Positions 46,633 to 55,260 of a stretch of 64,000 nt of DNA are shown here, in pieces. The stretch spans positions 621,805 through 685,804 of the forward strand of contig NZ_PYGC01000001.1 of NCBI RefSeq assembly GCF_003014495.1, in the 5' to 3' direction. A program made the translations under genes and the position numbers. The DNA is from Prolixibacter denitrificans (lineage in GTDB: Bacteria; Bacteroidota; Bacteroidia; Bacteroidales; Prolixibacteraceae). The notes below the pieces were generated by a model. It saw only the letters and a list, made by a program, of their open reading frames with translations, was not told the origin of the DNA and searched no databases. Within the stretch, counting starts at the first letter, position 1; every line of letters begins with the position of its first letter.

Positions 46633-47316
46633 ATGAAAACGCAGATTTTGCTCATAGGATATCATCAACGAATTTTAGCCGATGCCCTGAGTGCCGTATT
46701 TAATAATATTAAAGATTTTGCGCTGGCGGGTGTCGTTCCGATTGGTGATGAACTATTGGACAAAATCAGAGTGTATGAAGCTGATATTCTCGTTCTTGAG
46801 TTTAACTCTCTGTCGTTTTTGAACTTGGATTACATCAAAAAGATACGCCTGTTAAACCACAACTTAAAAATCCTCATTTTATCAGACCTTGTTTCACGAG
46901 GTCTGCTGGAGAAGTGGCTTCCCGAGATTGATGGTTATATGTTGAAATCATGCTCTGCTGAAGAATTCATTTTCGCCATCCGTAAAGTTTCTGCATCAGA
47001 AAAATATCTTTGCTCGAAGGTGGCCACTTCTCTTTTTAAACAAGAACAACAATCCAGTGATGAAATCATACTCACCGAACGCGAGCGCGAAATTCTCGTA
47101 TTAATGTTGATGATGGAGAACAATCATCAAATTGCGGAAAAGCTAAACATTAGTGAATCGACCGTAAGAACACATCGCAAAAATATTCGTCATAAATTCG
47201 GAACGTCCAACCAGATTCAAATTTTAACGTATGCTTGCCGGGAACGTTTGCTCCCCGATAGTAAACATCCAATTTGTACCAACTGTCGCATTCATTGTGC
47301 GCCTGCACTTGCCTGA
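46633..47316 (+). CDS. LuxR/NarL-type transcription regulator with degenerate receiver
   Basis: 227 residues from the ATG at 46633. N-terminal receiver-like domain (1-~125), but the acidic pocket reads GYHQ and the phospho-acceptor position is Glu56 (ADILVLEFNS) instead of Asp; the conserved Lys is kept (GYMLKSC). The HTH_LuxR domain (~148-212) is intact: LTEREREILVLMLMMENNHQIAEKL, STVRTHRKNIRHKFGTSN. A cysteine-bearing tail (PICTNCRIHC) ends it. No sensor kinase is nearby. Placed between the orphan lipoprotein and the PqqD/ATP-grasp operon, it may regulate either. Confidence 0.88.
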   Translation: MKTQILLIGYHQRILADALSAVFNNIKDFALAGVVPIGDELLDKIRVYEADILVLEFNSLSFLNLDYIKKIRLLNHNLKILILSDLVSRGLLEKWLPEIDGYMLKSCSAEEFIFAIRKVSASEKYLCSKVATSLFKQEQQSSDEIILTEREREILVLMLMMENNHQIAEKLNISESTVRTHRKNIRHKFGTSNQIQILTYACRERLLPDSKHPICTNCRIHCAPALA

Positions 47317-47564
47317 TTTTCTACAGAAAAGCTGTCCTCATTTAGTGAGTCTTATACTTCCCCCGAGGACTTCCTCAAAACAAAATTGATAATTCACGTT
47401 AGGGTAAATCCGGTTTTACGCGGTATTCATGTAAACAGAAACAGGAGTTCCGGAGAAATTTATTTACCAGCTGGCATAATCAACTGATTCAGCGTAAATT
47501 TATTATAGCATGTAGATTTATCACTGCTACTCCTGATTCCAAACCTCATATTAAACGAAATGAT

Positions 47565-47807
47565 ATGCGAATAAAAAGAAGTGTTGCTGTTAGTGAAAAC
47601 GGATTTGTTTTCGACAGCTCAACCGGTGATTCTTTCAACCTAAATGGCATAGGGCGGGAAATTGTGGAGCTGATGAAAAATGGTTTAGAGCAATCGGATA
47701 TCACCCAGAAAATTATTGAACGATACGAAGTTGAACCAGCCATTTTTGAGCAAAACCTGATGGATTTTCAATCTATGCTCAGACAATTCAATCTGTTGGA
47801 AGAATAA
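47565..47807 (+). CDS. PqqD-like small protein (possible RiPP recognition element)
   Basis: 80 residues: MRIKRSVAVSENGFVFDSS, TGDSFNLNGIGREIVELMKNG, then a helical end (VEPAIFEQNLMDFQSMLRQFNLL). This is the winged-helix PqqD pattern, in which such proteins bind a leader peptide and present it to a modifying enzyme. There is no PqqA, PqqE or other radical SAM gene here, so it is not PQQ synthesis. First gene of a six-gene operon, 33 bp before an ATP-grasp ligase, a plausible partner. A short precursor peptide was not found nearby. Confidence 0.82.
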   Translation: MRIKRSVAVSENGFVFDSSTGDSFNLNGIGREIVELMKNGLEQSDITQKIIERYEVEPAIFEQNLMDFQSMLRQFNLLEE

Positions 47808-47840
47808 CCTCTGCAATGTCAATCCCCTGAAACGTCTTCT

Positions 47841-48887
47841 ATGTCTAAGAAAAAAATAACAATCGCCATTACCGGATTGAACAATACCGATAATCCGGGA
47901 CCTGGAGTGCCATTCATCCGCGCCATCAGAGAATCGGACCGGTTTGATGCCACAGTCATTGGACTGGCCTACGAAAACCTGGAGCCGGGCATCTATATGA
48001 ATGGTATTACCGACAAAACCTACCTGATCCCCTACCCATCATCCGGTTCGGAACAATTGCTGGCACGCATTGAGCAGATACACCGGAAGAATCCGATTGA
48101 TGTCCTGATTCCGAATTTCGATGCCGAACTTTTCACTTTTATCAAGAATGAAAGTTGGTTGCGGGAAAGAGGTATCAAAACCTTTCTTCCGGAAATGGAA
48201 AGCTTCATGGAGCGCTCGAAAGACAATCTGAGTTCGTTTGGGAAAAAGTATGACTTCAAAGTACCGAAAAGCTTACCGTTAACCGGGGCACACCAGGTTG
48301 ACCAACTTTTCGAGGAACTGGACTTTCCGGTATTCGTGAAAGGTAAATTTTACGATGCCTACAAAGCCTGGGACAAACACGAAGTGAATACGCTGTTCCA
48401 TAAAATAAGTGCCAAATGGGGTCTTCCGGTTATGGTGCAGGAATTCGTGGAAGGCACCGAGGTTAACGTCATTGCGCTGGGCGATGGCAAAGGAAACACG
48501 ATTGGAGCTGTGCCCATGCGAAAGACCTACATTACCGACAAAGGAAAAGCGTGGGGCGGTATTACTATCGACGATGAGAAAATGCTTTCACTCACCTACG
48601 ATATCATCAGGAAAACCAAATGGCGGGGTGGAATGGAACTGGAGATGATTCGGACCCGAGACAACGAATACTACATCATCGAAATCAATCCGAGGCTTCC
48701 TGCCTGGCTCTATCTCGCGGTAGCTGCAGGGCAAAATCTTCCGGAAGCAATGGTTCGACTGGCATTAGATGAAAAATTAGAACCGTTTCATGCGTTCAAA
48801 TCCGGCAAAATGTTCATTCGCTACTCATACGATTTGATTGGAGACATCTCTCTTTTCGAAAGCATTACCGTAAAAGGCGAATTATAA
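47841..48887 (+). CDS. ATP-grasp ligase
   Basis: 348 residues of the carbamoyl-phosphate-synthase-like ATP-grasp group. Pre-ATP-grasp domain (1-~110) with TIAITGLNNTDNPGPGVPFIRAI, ATP-grasp fold ~120-310 with FPVFVKGKFYDAYKAW (ATP lysine), VQEFVEGTEVNVIALGDG and the metal-binding EINPRLPAW. Such enzymes join a carboxylate, through an acyl phosphate, to an amine or similar nucleophile. Substrates unknown. Partner genes suggest an amino-acid or peptide carboxylate presented with the PqqD-like protein. Confidence 0.88.
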   Translation: MSKKKITIAITGLNNTDNPGPGVPFIRAIRESDRFDATVIGLAYENLEPGIYMNGITDKTYLIPYPSSGSEQLLARIEQIHRKNPIDVLIPNFDAELFTFIKNESWLRERGIKTFLPEMESFMERSKDNLSSFGKKYDFKVPKSLPLTGAHQVDQLFEELDFPVFVKGKFYDAYKAWDKHEVNTLFHKISAKWGLPVMVQEFVEGTEVNVIALGDGKGNTIGAVPMRKTYITDKGKAWGGITIDDEKMLSLTYDIIRKTKWRGGMELEMIRTRDNEYYIIEINPRLPAWLYLAVAAGQNLPEAMVRLALDEKLEPFHAFKSGKMFIRYSYDLIGDISLFESITVKGEL

Positions 48888-48918
48888 AATTGAATAACTT
48901 CTGAAAAACAATAAAGCT

Positions 48919-50265
48919 ATGGCAAAGTTAGCCTACGAAAGACCTATCATCAACCGGATTAGTGCCGGTATTCCTGATAAATTTGGCATGCAAAGTCGCA
49001 TTCGTCCCATCCCGCAAATCGAGGGCTTGTCTGTCGAAGAATTAATGAAGAAATACGGCTCTCCATTATTTGTACTCTCAGAAAAAACCATTCGGGACAC
49101 ATATCGCAGCGCCCTGAAAGCATTCGAAACGCGTTATCCGTCGGTCCAGTTTGCGTGGTCCTATAAAACCAACTACCTCGACAGCGTTTGCCGGATCTTT
49201 CACCAGGAAGGTTCATGGGCCGAAGTAGTTTCGCGCTTTGAATATGAAAAAGCGCTGTCCAACGGCGTGCCGGGAAATCAAATCATCTTCAACGGACCGC
49301 ACAAAACCCGCGACGATTTGGAGGTTGCAATTGAAAACGACTCGCTGATTCACATCGACCACTTCGATGAACTGTACACACTGCTGGAAATTGCCGGGAA
49401 GTCGGCAACCAAACCCAAAGTGGCTATTCGTGTTAACATGGACACCGGAATTTATCCTCGTTGGGAACGGTTCGGATTTAACTACGAAAACGGTGAAGCA
49501 TGGGATGCACTGAACCGCATCATGCTGAGTGGAAAACTCGACCTGGTGGGGCTACACACCCACATCGGAACATACATCCTGGCTCCGTCTGCCTATGGAA
49601 TGGCAGCCAACAAACTCGCTCAACTGGCCATTAATCTGGCACGGAAATACAACCACCATGTTCAATACATCGACATGGGAGGTGGCTTTGCATCGAAGAA
49701 TACCCTGAAAGGAGCCTATCTTCCGGGTACGGATACCTGCCCAACATTCGATGAATACGCTGATGCTATCACCAGTGCGCTGATCAATTCAGAAATTGAA
49801 CCAGACCATATGCCAACCCTTTTCCTGGAAACAGGGAGAGCGTTAATTGACGACGCCGGATATCTGCTGGGAACAGTGATTGCCAATAAACGACTTCCTG
49901 ACGGGCGCAGGGCAACGGTGGTCGATGCCGGTGTTAATCTCCTGTTCACCTCCTTCTGGTACGATCACCAGGTTGTGCCCGCGGTCATTTCGTCACAGCA
50001 CACCGAGAATACAACTATATACGGACCTCTTTGCATGAATATCGACATCCTGCGCGATGCCGTTATGTTCCCTCTGCTAAGGCCCGGAGAACGGATTGTT
50101 ATCCCACGAGTAGGTGCCTACAACATGACGCAGTGGTTGCAGTTCATCACCTATCGGCCCAATATCGTCCTGATTGATACGGAGCAGCGCGTACATGTTA
50201 TTCGTGAACAGGAGAACCAAAACACATTCCAAACATCCGAACGTATTCCGCAATATTTAAAATAA
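48919..50265 (+). CDS. Diaminopimelate-decarboxylase-like PLP enzyme
   Basis: 448 residues, fold-type III (alanine-racemase/LysA barrel). PLP lysine K83 in FAWSYKTNYLDS, LVGLHTHIGTYI, the glycine loop YIDMGGGFASK, and LETGRALIDDAGYLLG. C372 in YGPLCMNIDIL matches the cysteine that completes the neighbouring active site in ornithine/DAP decarboxylases, so decarboxylation rather than racemisation is expected. It is unlikely to be the housekeeping LysA, as the sequence is divergent (no EHIGS-type run seen) and it is embedded in this operon, 1 bp before the transporter gene. Confidence 0.85.
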   Translation: MAKLAYERPIINRISAGIPDKFGMQSRIRPIPQIEGLSVEELMKKYGSPLFVLSEKTIRDTYRSALKAFETRYPSVQFAWSYKTNYLDSVCRIFHQEGSWAEVVSRFEYEKALSNGVPGNQIIFNGPHKTRDDLEVAIENDSLIHIDHFDELYTLLEIAGKSATKPKVAIRVNMDTGIYPRWERFGFNYENGEAWDALNRIMLSGKLDLVGLHTHIGTYILAPSAYGMAANKLAQLAINLARKYNHHVQYIDMGGGFASKNTLKGAYLPGTDTCPTFDEYADAITSALINSEIEPDHMPTLFLETGRALIDDAGYLLGTVIANKRLPDGRRATVVDAGVNLLFTSFWYDHQVVPAVISSQHTENTTIYGPLCMNIDILRDAVMFPLLRPGERIVIPRVGAYNMTQWLQFITYRPNIVLIDTEQRVHVIREQENQNTFQTSERIPQYLK

Positions 50266-50266
50266 T

Positions 50267-52477
50267 ATGACCGAAAACGAGCACATCGTTCTGGCTTCCA
50301 TACCACGAAGCTATGCCCAGGTATTCTTCTCCAATTACTCATTCCTGGGATGGCTGTTACTCGGAATCAGTTTTATCGATTGGGTAGCCGGGACCTGTGG
50401 CCTGATTGCCGTTGTGGTGGCCAATGCCATCGCCTGGCTTTTAGGCTATTCTTCCGAGATGATTAACCAGGGAATGTACGGCTTCAACGCTTTGCTGGTG
50501 GGCCTGGGAACCGGACTTGGTTTCCAGCCCGGTTGGGAACTCTTTTCGATTACCATTTTTGCCGCTGTATTTACCCTGTTTCTTACCCTGGCTTTGGAGG
50601 GTATTTTGTATAAATACAATCTTCCCTACCTCAGCCTTCCGTTCATGTTTGGGATGTGGATGGTGATGCTGGCCTCGCGCGATTTTCAATCGTTGGGCCT
50701 AAGTGAACGAGGGATTTACACTGCCAATGAGTTGTTTACCCTTGGCGGAAAACCGCTGGTCGACCTCTATTATTCGATTGCACACATCGATTGGCCACCG
50801 GCTCTTCGCACCTATTTATTATCGCTTGGCGCCATATTTTTTCAAACCAATTTGCTGGCCGGCATCCTGATTGCCATTGGACTATTGCTTTTCTCCCGGA
50901 TTGCTTTTACACTTTCGGTATTAGGATTCAGTATTGCCTGGGGATTCTATCAGCTTACCGGTGCCAACATTCACGAATTGACATACACATACATAGGATT
51001 CAACTACATCCTGACAGCCATTGCCATCGGGGGAATTTTCCTGGTCCCTTCATTTAAAAGCTACCTATGGACGGCTATTTTGCTTCCGGTAGTGGTCATG
51101 TTGACACTGAGTCTCGGAAAAGTTTTTCTGTCATTTGGACTTTCGGTTTATTCACTGCCGTTCAATATTGTTGTCATCACATTTGTCTACGTTTTAAAAC
51201 TTCGGCTTGAGCCGGAAAAAGGCCCGATAGAGGTTACTTTACAGGAAAACTCTCCGGAACGAAATCTATACCACCATATCGGCACCAAACAACGGTTTGC
51301 CAACCGGTTTTATCTTCCGGTAGCTCTTCCATTCTTTGGCGAATGGACCGTTTCACAAGGGCATTCAGGCGAATACACGCACAAAGACGAATGGAAGCAT
51401 GCCTGGGACTTCGTTATTACTGATGAAGAAGATAAACAGTATAAAGGGGATGGTGATTGGGTTACCGATTATTATTGCTTTGGGAAAGCTGTAGCCTCTC
51501 CGGGCGATGGAACGGTTGCCGAATTGGTCGATGGCGTTCCTGACAATAAAATTGGCGATGTCAATACTCATCAAAACTGGGGAAATACAGTCGTTGTCAA
51601 GCACAGCGATTATCTCTATTCCAAGTTATCTCATCTGAAGGAAGGCAGCATCAAGGTAAAGAAAGGGGAATTTGTCAAACAGGGACAGACTATCGGTGAA
51701 GCAGGCAATTCGGGACGTTCACCTTACCCACACCTGCATATGCAGTTCCAGGTATTACCTAATATTGGAGCTCCGACACTTTCGTATCCATTCGGTCAAT
51801 ATATTCTGAATAACGGTCATGCAAAAGAATTAAAATCATTCGCTATTCCCCGTAAGGATGAAAAAATTGCCAGCATCCGGAAAACCAAGCTAATTGAAGA
51901 GGCAATGCATTTCATACCTGGAGAACATCTTCAATTTCGAATTCTGAAAAACGAAATCCCTGCATTTCGTCGATTATCTGAAAAATCCGAATGGATCGTA
52001 GACACCACTTCCCGGAATGAATCGCGGTTGATTTCTGAAACGGAACAAGCGACTGCCTGGATTTACAACGACGGCCAAGTGCATTATTTCAGTCATTTCC
52101 AGGGAAAAAACAAGTCGTTGCTTTACCTCTTTTTCCTGGGATTATTCAAGGTGCAATCAGGTTTCTATGCCGATTTGGAGATTCAGGACAGCATACCGCC
52201 CAACCTTGTTTTTCCAAAAAGCTGGATGTTTTTGCACGACTTTACAGCGCCCTTCTTCCGGTTTCTTCACGCCGACTTTTCGATGCAGTATTCTTATATC
52301 GATAACCCCACAATGCCTGGCCACATTGAGCTAACCTCCATTGTGGACAAGAAAATATTCAAGCGACAACTTAGTCGAATGACATTCAAAACAGAAATAG
52401 GTCCAACCGGAATTAAAAAAATCACGGTCGAAGAAAACGACAAAATACTGATTGCCTTATGCGAAGAGCCATCTTAA
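50267..52477 (+). CDS. Urea transporter fused to an M23 (LytM-like) peptidase domain
   Basis: 736 residues. Residues 1-~312 form a multi-helix membrane domain of the urea transporter family, with QGMYGFNALLVGLGTGLGF as the pore signature. From ~345 to 500 an M23 domain follows: H378 and D381 (KHAWDF) and H489/H491 (PHLHMQF) form the zinc site, with KHSDYLYSKLSHL between. A C-terminal ~230 residues are unrecognised. The M23 site looks complete, so it may cleave a peptide or peptidoglycan. No urease is nearby, so urea itself may not be the cargo. Overlaps the next gene by 19 bp. Confidence 0.88.
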   Translation: MTENEHIVLASIPRSYAQVFFSNYSFLGWLLLGISFIDWVAGTCGLIAVVVANAIAWLLGYSSEMINQGMYGFNALLVGLGTGLGFQPGWELFSITIFAAVFTLFLTLALEGILYKYNLPYLSLPFMFGMWMVMLASRDFQSLGLSERGIYTANELFTLGGKPLVDLYYSIAHIDWPPALRTYLLSLGAIFFQTNLLAGILIAIGLLLFSRIAFTLSVLGFSIAWGFYQLTGANIHELTYTYIGFNYILTAIAIGGIFLVPSFKSYLWTAILLPVVVMLTLSLGKVFLSFGLSVYSLPFNIVVITFVYVLKLRLEPEKGPIEVTLQENSPERNLYHHIGTKQRFANRFYLPVALPFFGEWTVSQGHSGEYTHKDEWKHAWDFVITDEEDKQYKGDGDWVTDYYCFGKAVASPGDGTVAELVDGVPDNKIGDVNTHQNWGNTVVVKHSDYLYSKLSHLKEGSIKVKKGEFVKQGQTIGEAGNSGRSPYPHLHMQFQVLPNIGAPTLSYPFGQYILNNGHAKELKSFAIPRKDEKIASIRKTKLIEEAMHFIPGEHLQFRILKNEIPAFRRLSEKSEWIVDTTSRNESRLISETEQATAWIYNDGQVHYFSHFQGKNKSLLYLFFLGLFKVQSGFYADLEIQDSIPPNLVFPKSWMFLHDFTAPFFRFLHADFSMQYSYIDNPTMPGHIELTSIVDKKIFKRQLSRMTFKTEIGPTGIKKITVEENDKILIALCEEPS

Positions 52478-53796
52478 TCATCCTGCTACTCGTGCCCTTC
52501 ATTTCCATGGCACAGAAGAAGTTAACCCCGGCAGGGGTGGATAAAGAAACCTATGCCTTCTACCTAACTGGTGAATGGAAAAAATTGATTCAATTATCAA
52601 AAGAAGCCCACAAAGAAGGAATTGATTTTTTCTATCTGAATACCCGAACAGCCATCGCGTATTACAACCTGGGACACTATCGCAAATCCGTTCCGCTTTT
52701 TGAAAATGCTTTACAGGAAATAAAAGGTGACACCATCCTATTGGAATACCTGTACTACGCCTACCTCTTTTCAGGAAGAGGCCAGGATGCAGTTTTCCTG
52801 ACACGGAAGTTCCCTGAATCACTGAAGACAAGGCTCGACGCACATCCCAAAGCCATTAGAAGTTTTTTCGTTGAATCTGGTATCGCTAATAACATGGATT
52901 ACGCCAACATCACCACCATGTCGCGAAACAGAAATTCCAGCGTCTATGATGCAAACTATTATCCCAAGAACCAATATTACATCACAACTGGCTTTTCTCA
53001 CGACCTGGGAGCGGGGGTGCGCTACACCCAGGCGTATACTTACATCGGGATTAATGAAGCACAGCACATCCGTGAAATGGGAAATACATCTAATGAATCA
53101 ATGCATACAACGGTTCAGAATCAGTACTACGGTGCGTTAGATTTTAACCTGGGAGAGGGATTTCATCTCGTCCCTTCTCTCAACTTATTGTGGGGAAAAT
53201 ACAGTTATAACGCCTTATCCTACGACGTAAACAATGTAGCAACTTACGACCTTGTGAACGGTAATTTCAGTGATTACTCTCTTTATCTGGGGGTGTTCAA
53301 AAATTTTACATATTTCAGTACCGGGCTCAGCGGAAGTTATGCCAATCTTTTAGGCATCGATTGGACCCAGCTTAATGGGCAATTGGCTATCTATCCCTTG
53401 GCAAACCTCAACTTTTACCTGGTTTCCACACTCTCTTTGAAGCAACAAAAGCTGGCTTCAGCCGATTATTCTGATAACAATTTAGTATTTAACCAGAAAA
53501 TTGGCTTTAAAACCGGACCGTTCTGGCTGGAAGGGTATCACACCGCTGGTTCCATGCAGTTCCTTTCCGAAGCGAGCAATTTTGTCATATGGAACACTCC
53601 CTACATCATCGATTCCAGGTGGGGAGCCAACCTGATTATCCCGATCCACCAAAACCGGTTACAACTCGTATTCCGCTACTACTCAATGCAGGAAAAGGGT
53701 TACCTGTTGTATTACCAAGACACAGAAAATTATCAATATGAAGAATACAATTTCACAAATCAGAATTTCTCAGGAGGACTGACATGGAATTTCTAG
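52459..53796 (+). CDS. Outer-membrane beta-barrel protein with N-terminal TPR
   Basis: 445 residues. Signal peptide ending VPFISMAQ. TPR-like helices ~25-125 (WKKLIQLSKEAHKEGIDFFYL, NTRTAIAYYNLGHYRKSVPLFENAL). A beta-rich barrel ~165-445 has alternating aromatic residues and ends in Phe (FSGGLTWNF), the outer-membrane signature. It recalls YaiO-type barrels. Overlaps the transporter upstream by 19 bp and the TPR gene downstream by 13 bp. Probably the outer-membrane port or receptor of the system. Confidence 0.82.
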   Translation: MRRAILIILLLVPFISMAQKKLTPAGVDKETYAFYLTGEWKKLIQLSKEAHKEGIDFFYLNTRTAIAYYNLGHYRKSVPLFENALQEIKGDTILLEYLYYAYLFSGRGQDAVFLTRKFPESLKTRLDAHPKAIRSFFVESGIANNMDYANITTMSRNRNSSVYDANYYPKNQYYITTGFSHDLGAGVRYTQAYTYIGINEAQHIREMGNTSNESMHTTVQNQYYGALDFNLGEGFHLVPSLNLLWGKYSYNALSYDVNNVATYDLVNGNFSDYSLYLGVFKNFTYFSTGLSGSYANLLGIDWTQLNGQLAIYPLANLNFYLVSTLSLKQQKLASADYSDNNLVFNQKIGFKTGPFWLEGYHTAGSMQFLSEASNFVIWNTPYIIDSRWGANLIIPIHQNRLQLVFRYYSMQEKGYLLYYQDTENYQYEEYNFTNQNFSGGLTWNF

Positions 53797-54407
53797 TAAA
53801 AACAACAATTGCAGTAGCTTTTCTGCTGTCATTTCAAGCAACAAAAGCCCAACAGGATTTCAATACAGTGATGACTGCATTTGAAAAGAGTTATACCTAC
53901 GAGAAGGAGAATGACTTCAACCAGGCAATAGCAGAACTAAAGAAAGTTTATTCGGATGATTCTTACGAGATCAGCCTGAGGCTGGGCTGGTTGAATTACC
54001 TGCAAGGTAATTTCACGGAATCGGCTGCGCATTACCGCCATGCGGTCGAACTGAAACCCTATTCTGAAGAAGCCAGGATGGGGCTGGTTCTCCCCCTTTC
54101 AGCTTCCGGGAAATGGGATGAAGTAGTCGATTTGTACAACAAAATACTGGAGAATAATCCGAAGAACACAAAAGTCAACTACCGACTTGGCTTGATATAC
54201 TATAACAGGAAGCAGTTTGAGAAAGCTTTTCCCTACTTTAAAACGGTGGTCGACCTCTACCCGTTCGATTACGACGGTCTCCTGATGCTGGCATGGACGC
54301 ACTTCAGCCTGGGCCAAACCCGCGAAGCAAAAGTCCTTTTTCAAAAATGTCTGCTCTTCAAACCCGGTGATCCATCTGCCAGCGACGGCTTATCGCGAAT
54401 TCCCTGA
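53784..54407 (+). CDS. Periplasmic TPR protein
   Basis: 207 residues. Signal peptide ending QATKAQ, then at least four tetratricopeptide repeats from ~35 to 200 (YEISLRLGWLNYLQGNFTESAAHYRHAVEL, TKVNYRLGLIYYNRKQFEKAFPYFKTVV, LMLAWTHFSLGQTREAKVLFQKCLLF). Would serve as a scaffold between inner and outer membrane parts. Last gene of the operon, closed by a terminator 7 bp on. Confidence 0.85.
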   Translation: MEFLVKTTIAVAFLLSFQATKAQQDFNTVMTAFEKSYTYEKENDFNQAIAELKKVYSDDSYEISLRLGWLNYLQGNFTESAAHYRHAVELKPYSEEARMGLVLPLSASGKWDEVVDLYNKILENNPKNTKVNYRLGLIYYNRKQFEKAFPYFKTVVDLYPFDYDGLLMLAWTHFSLGQTREAKVLFQKCLLFKPGDPSASDGLSRIP

Positions 54408-54414
54408 AAAAAAT

Positions 54415-54455
54415 AACGGGTTACAGCAATAATTAAAACCGTAACCCGTTTTTAT
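54415..54455 (+). terminator. Terminator of the PqqD/ATP-grasp operon
   Basis: AACGGGTTAC (54415-54424) pairs perfectly with GTAACCCGTT (54441-54450), then TTTTATT. Lies right after the last gene. Confidence 0.88.
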
Positions 54456-54460
54456 TCCAT

Positions 54461-54583
54461 AAAGGAGCCCATTCCCCTATGCTCCTAACCCCAACAAGCA
54501 CGTAACAGGAAATGGGCTTTCTAACCTCCCCCCAGAGGTACCTTTTACTTAAGTTCCGCGTGATGGGACTTAAGTTTTTTTTT
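54461..54583 (+). ncRNA. Candidate small structured RNA with its own terminator
   Basis: AGCCCATT (54466-54473) pairs with AATGGGCT (54511-54518). GGAGC (54464-54468) can instead pair with GCTCC (54481-54485). A 5-bp hairpin ACCTC/GAGGT lies at 54524-54539. Then ACTTAAGTTCC (54547-54557) pairs with GGGACTTAAGT (54565-54575) and is followed by eight T. No reading frame fits. Because a terminator already closes the operon just upstream, the second terminator must end a separate transcript. A promoter is not evident. No known family recognised. Confidence 0.5.
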
Positions 54584-55260
54584 CTCAAAAATCTCCTACA
54601 ATAATCCTAAAACCTTGCTCCTGAATACAGGAGCAAAAAAATAATTCTACCAAACAAACTATAAATGTTCTCTCCAAACGAGAGCAAAAATTCAAAATCA
54701 AAAAAACGAATAATTAACTGTTTTTAATTCATTTATCCCTCCAGCATAACTGTCTTATATCTGTGCTTCCACATACCGTCGTTTTCAAATGATGAACCAC
54801 TGTATTGGGGGAGACGTTAGGAAAGTCATACACGTTAAGGGGTTTTATCATTCTAACAGTTAAGTTGATTATAAATTTACGAACTAATCGCTCTTAATGT
54901 CAATTAAATTTTAACTTTTTTATCAAAATGTTTAAAATTCAGGTTTTACAGCATTTTCAGGGCTTTCAAGCCAAATTATTTTACAAAGCTGTGTTAAACA
55001 ATTCGACAACATAGTTGACATAACATTTTAAAGAACGCCATTTTTTAGCATATATTCTTCAAGTGAGTGCTTAAAAGCCCCATAATATGAGGCTTTACGC
55101 CAAATTATTAAAATTCTGTTTCGGTTTTCTCACTTTTCTATCAATATCTCCTGCTTTTTTTCAACTAAAATCAACTGTATCTACTGAATATCAGTACATC
55201 AATTTCCATTTCGTTGGACAATTTTATATCTTGAACCGAAATCATACTAATAACCAAGCT
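54584..55260. other. Gene-free AT-rich region
   Basis: About 680 bp. Two hairpins, TTGCTCCTGaataCAGGAGCAA (54627-54648 region) and CTCTCcaaacGAGAG, sit near its left end without T-runs. The right half is an upstream extension of the next frame and AT-rich. No further gene supported. Confidence 0.4.

Noticed and set aside
47565-47807. PQQ biosynthesis gene pqqD
   Set aside because: No pqqA, pqqB, pqqC or pqqE is near; only the fold is shared.
50267-52477. Urea uptake for urease
   Set aside because: No urease genes in the window, and the domain is fused to an M23 peptidase in an unrelated operon.
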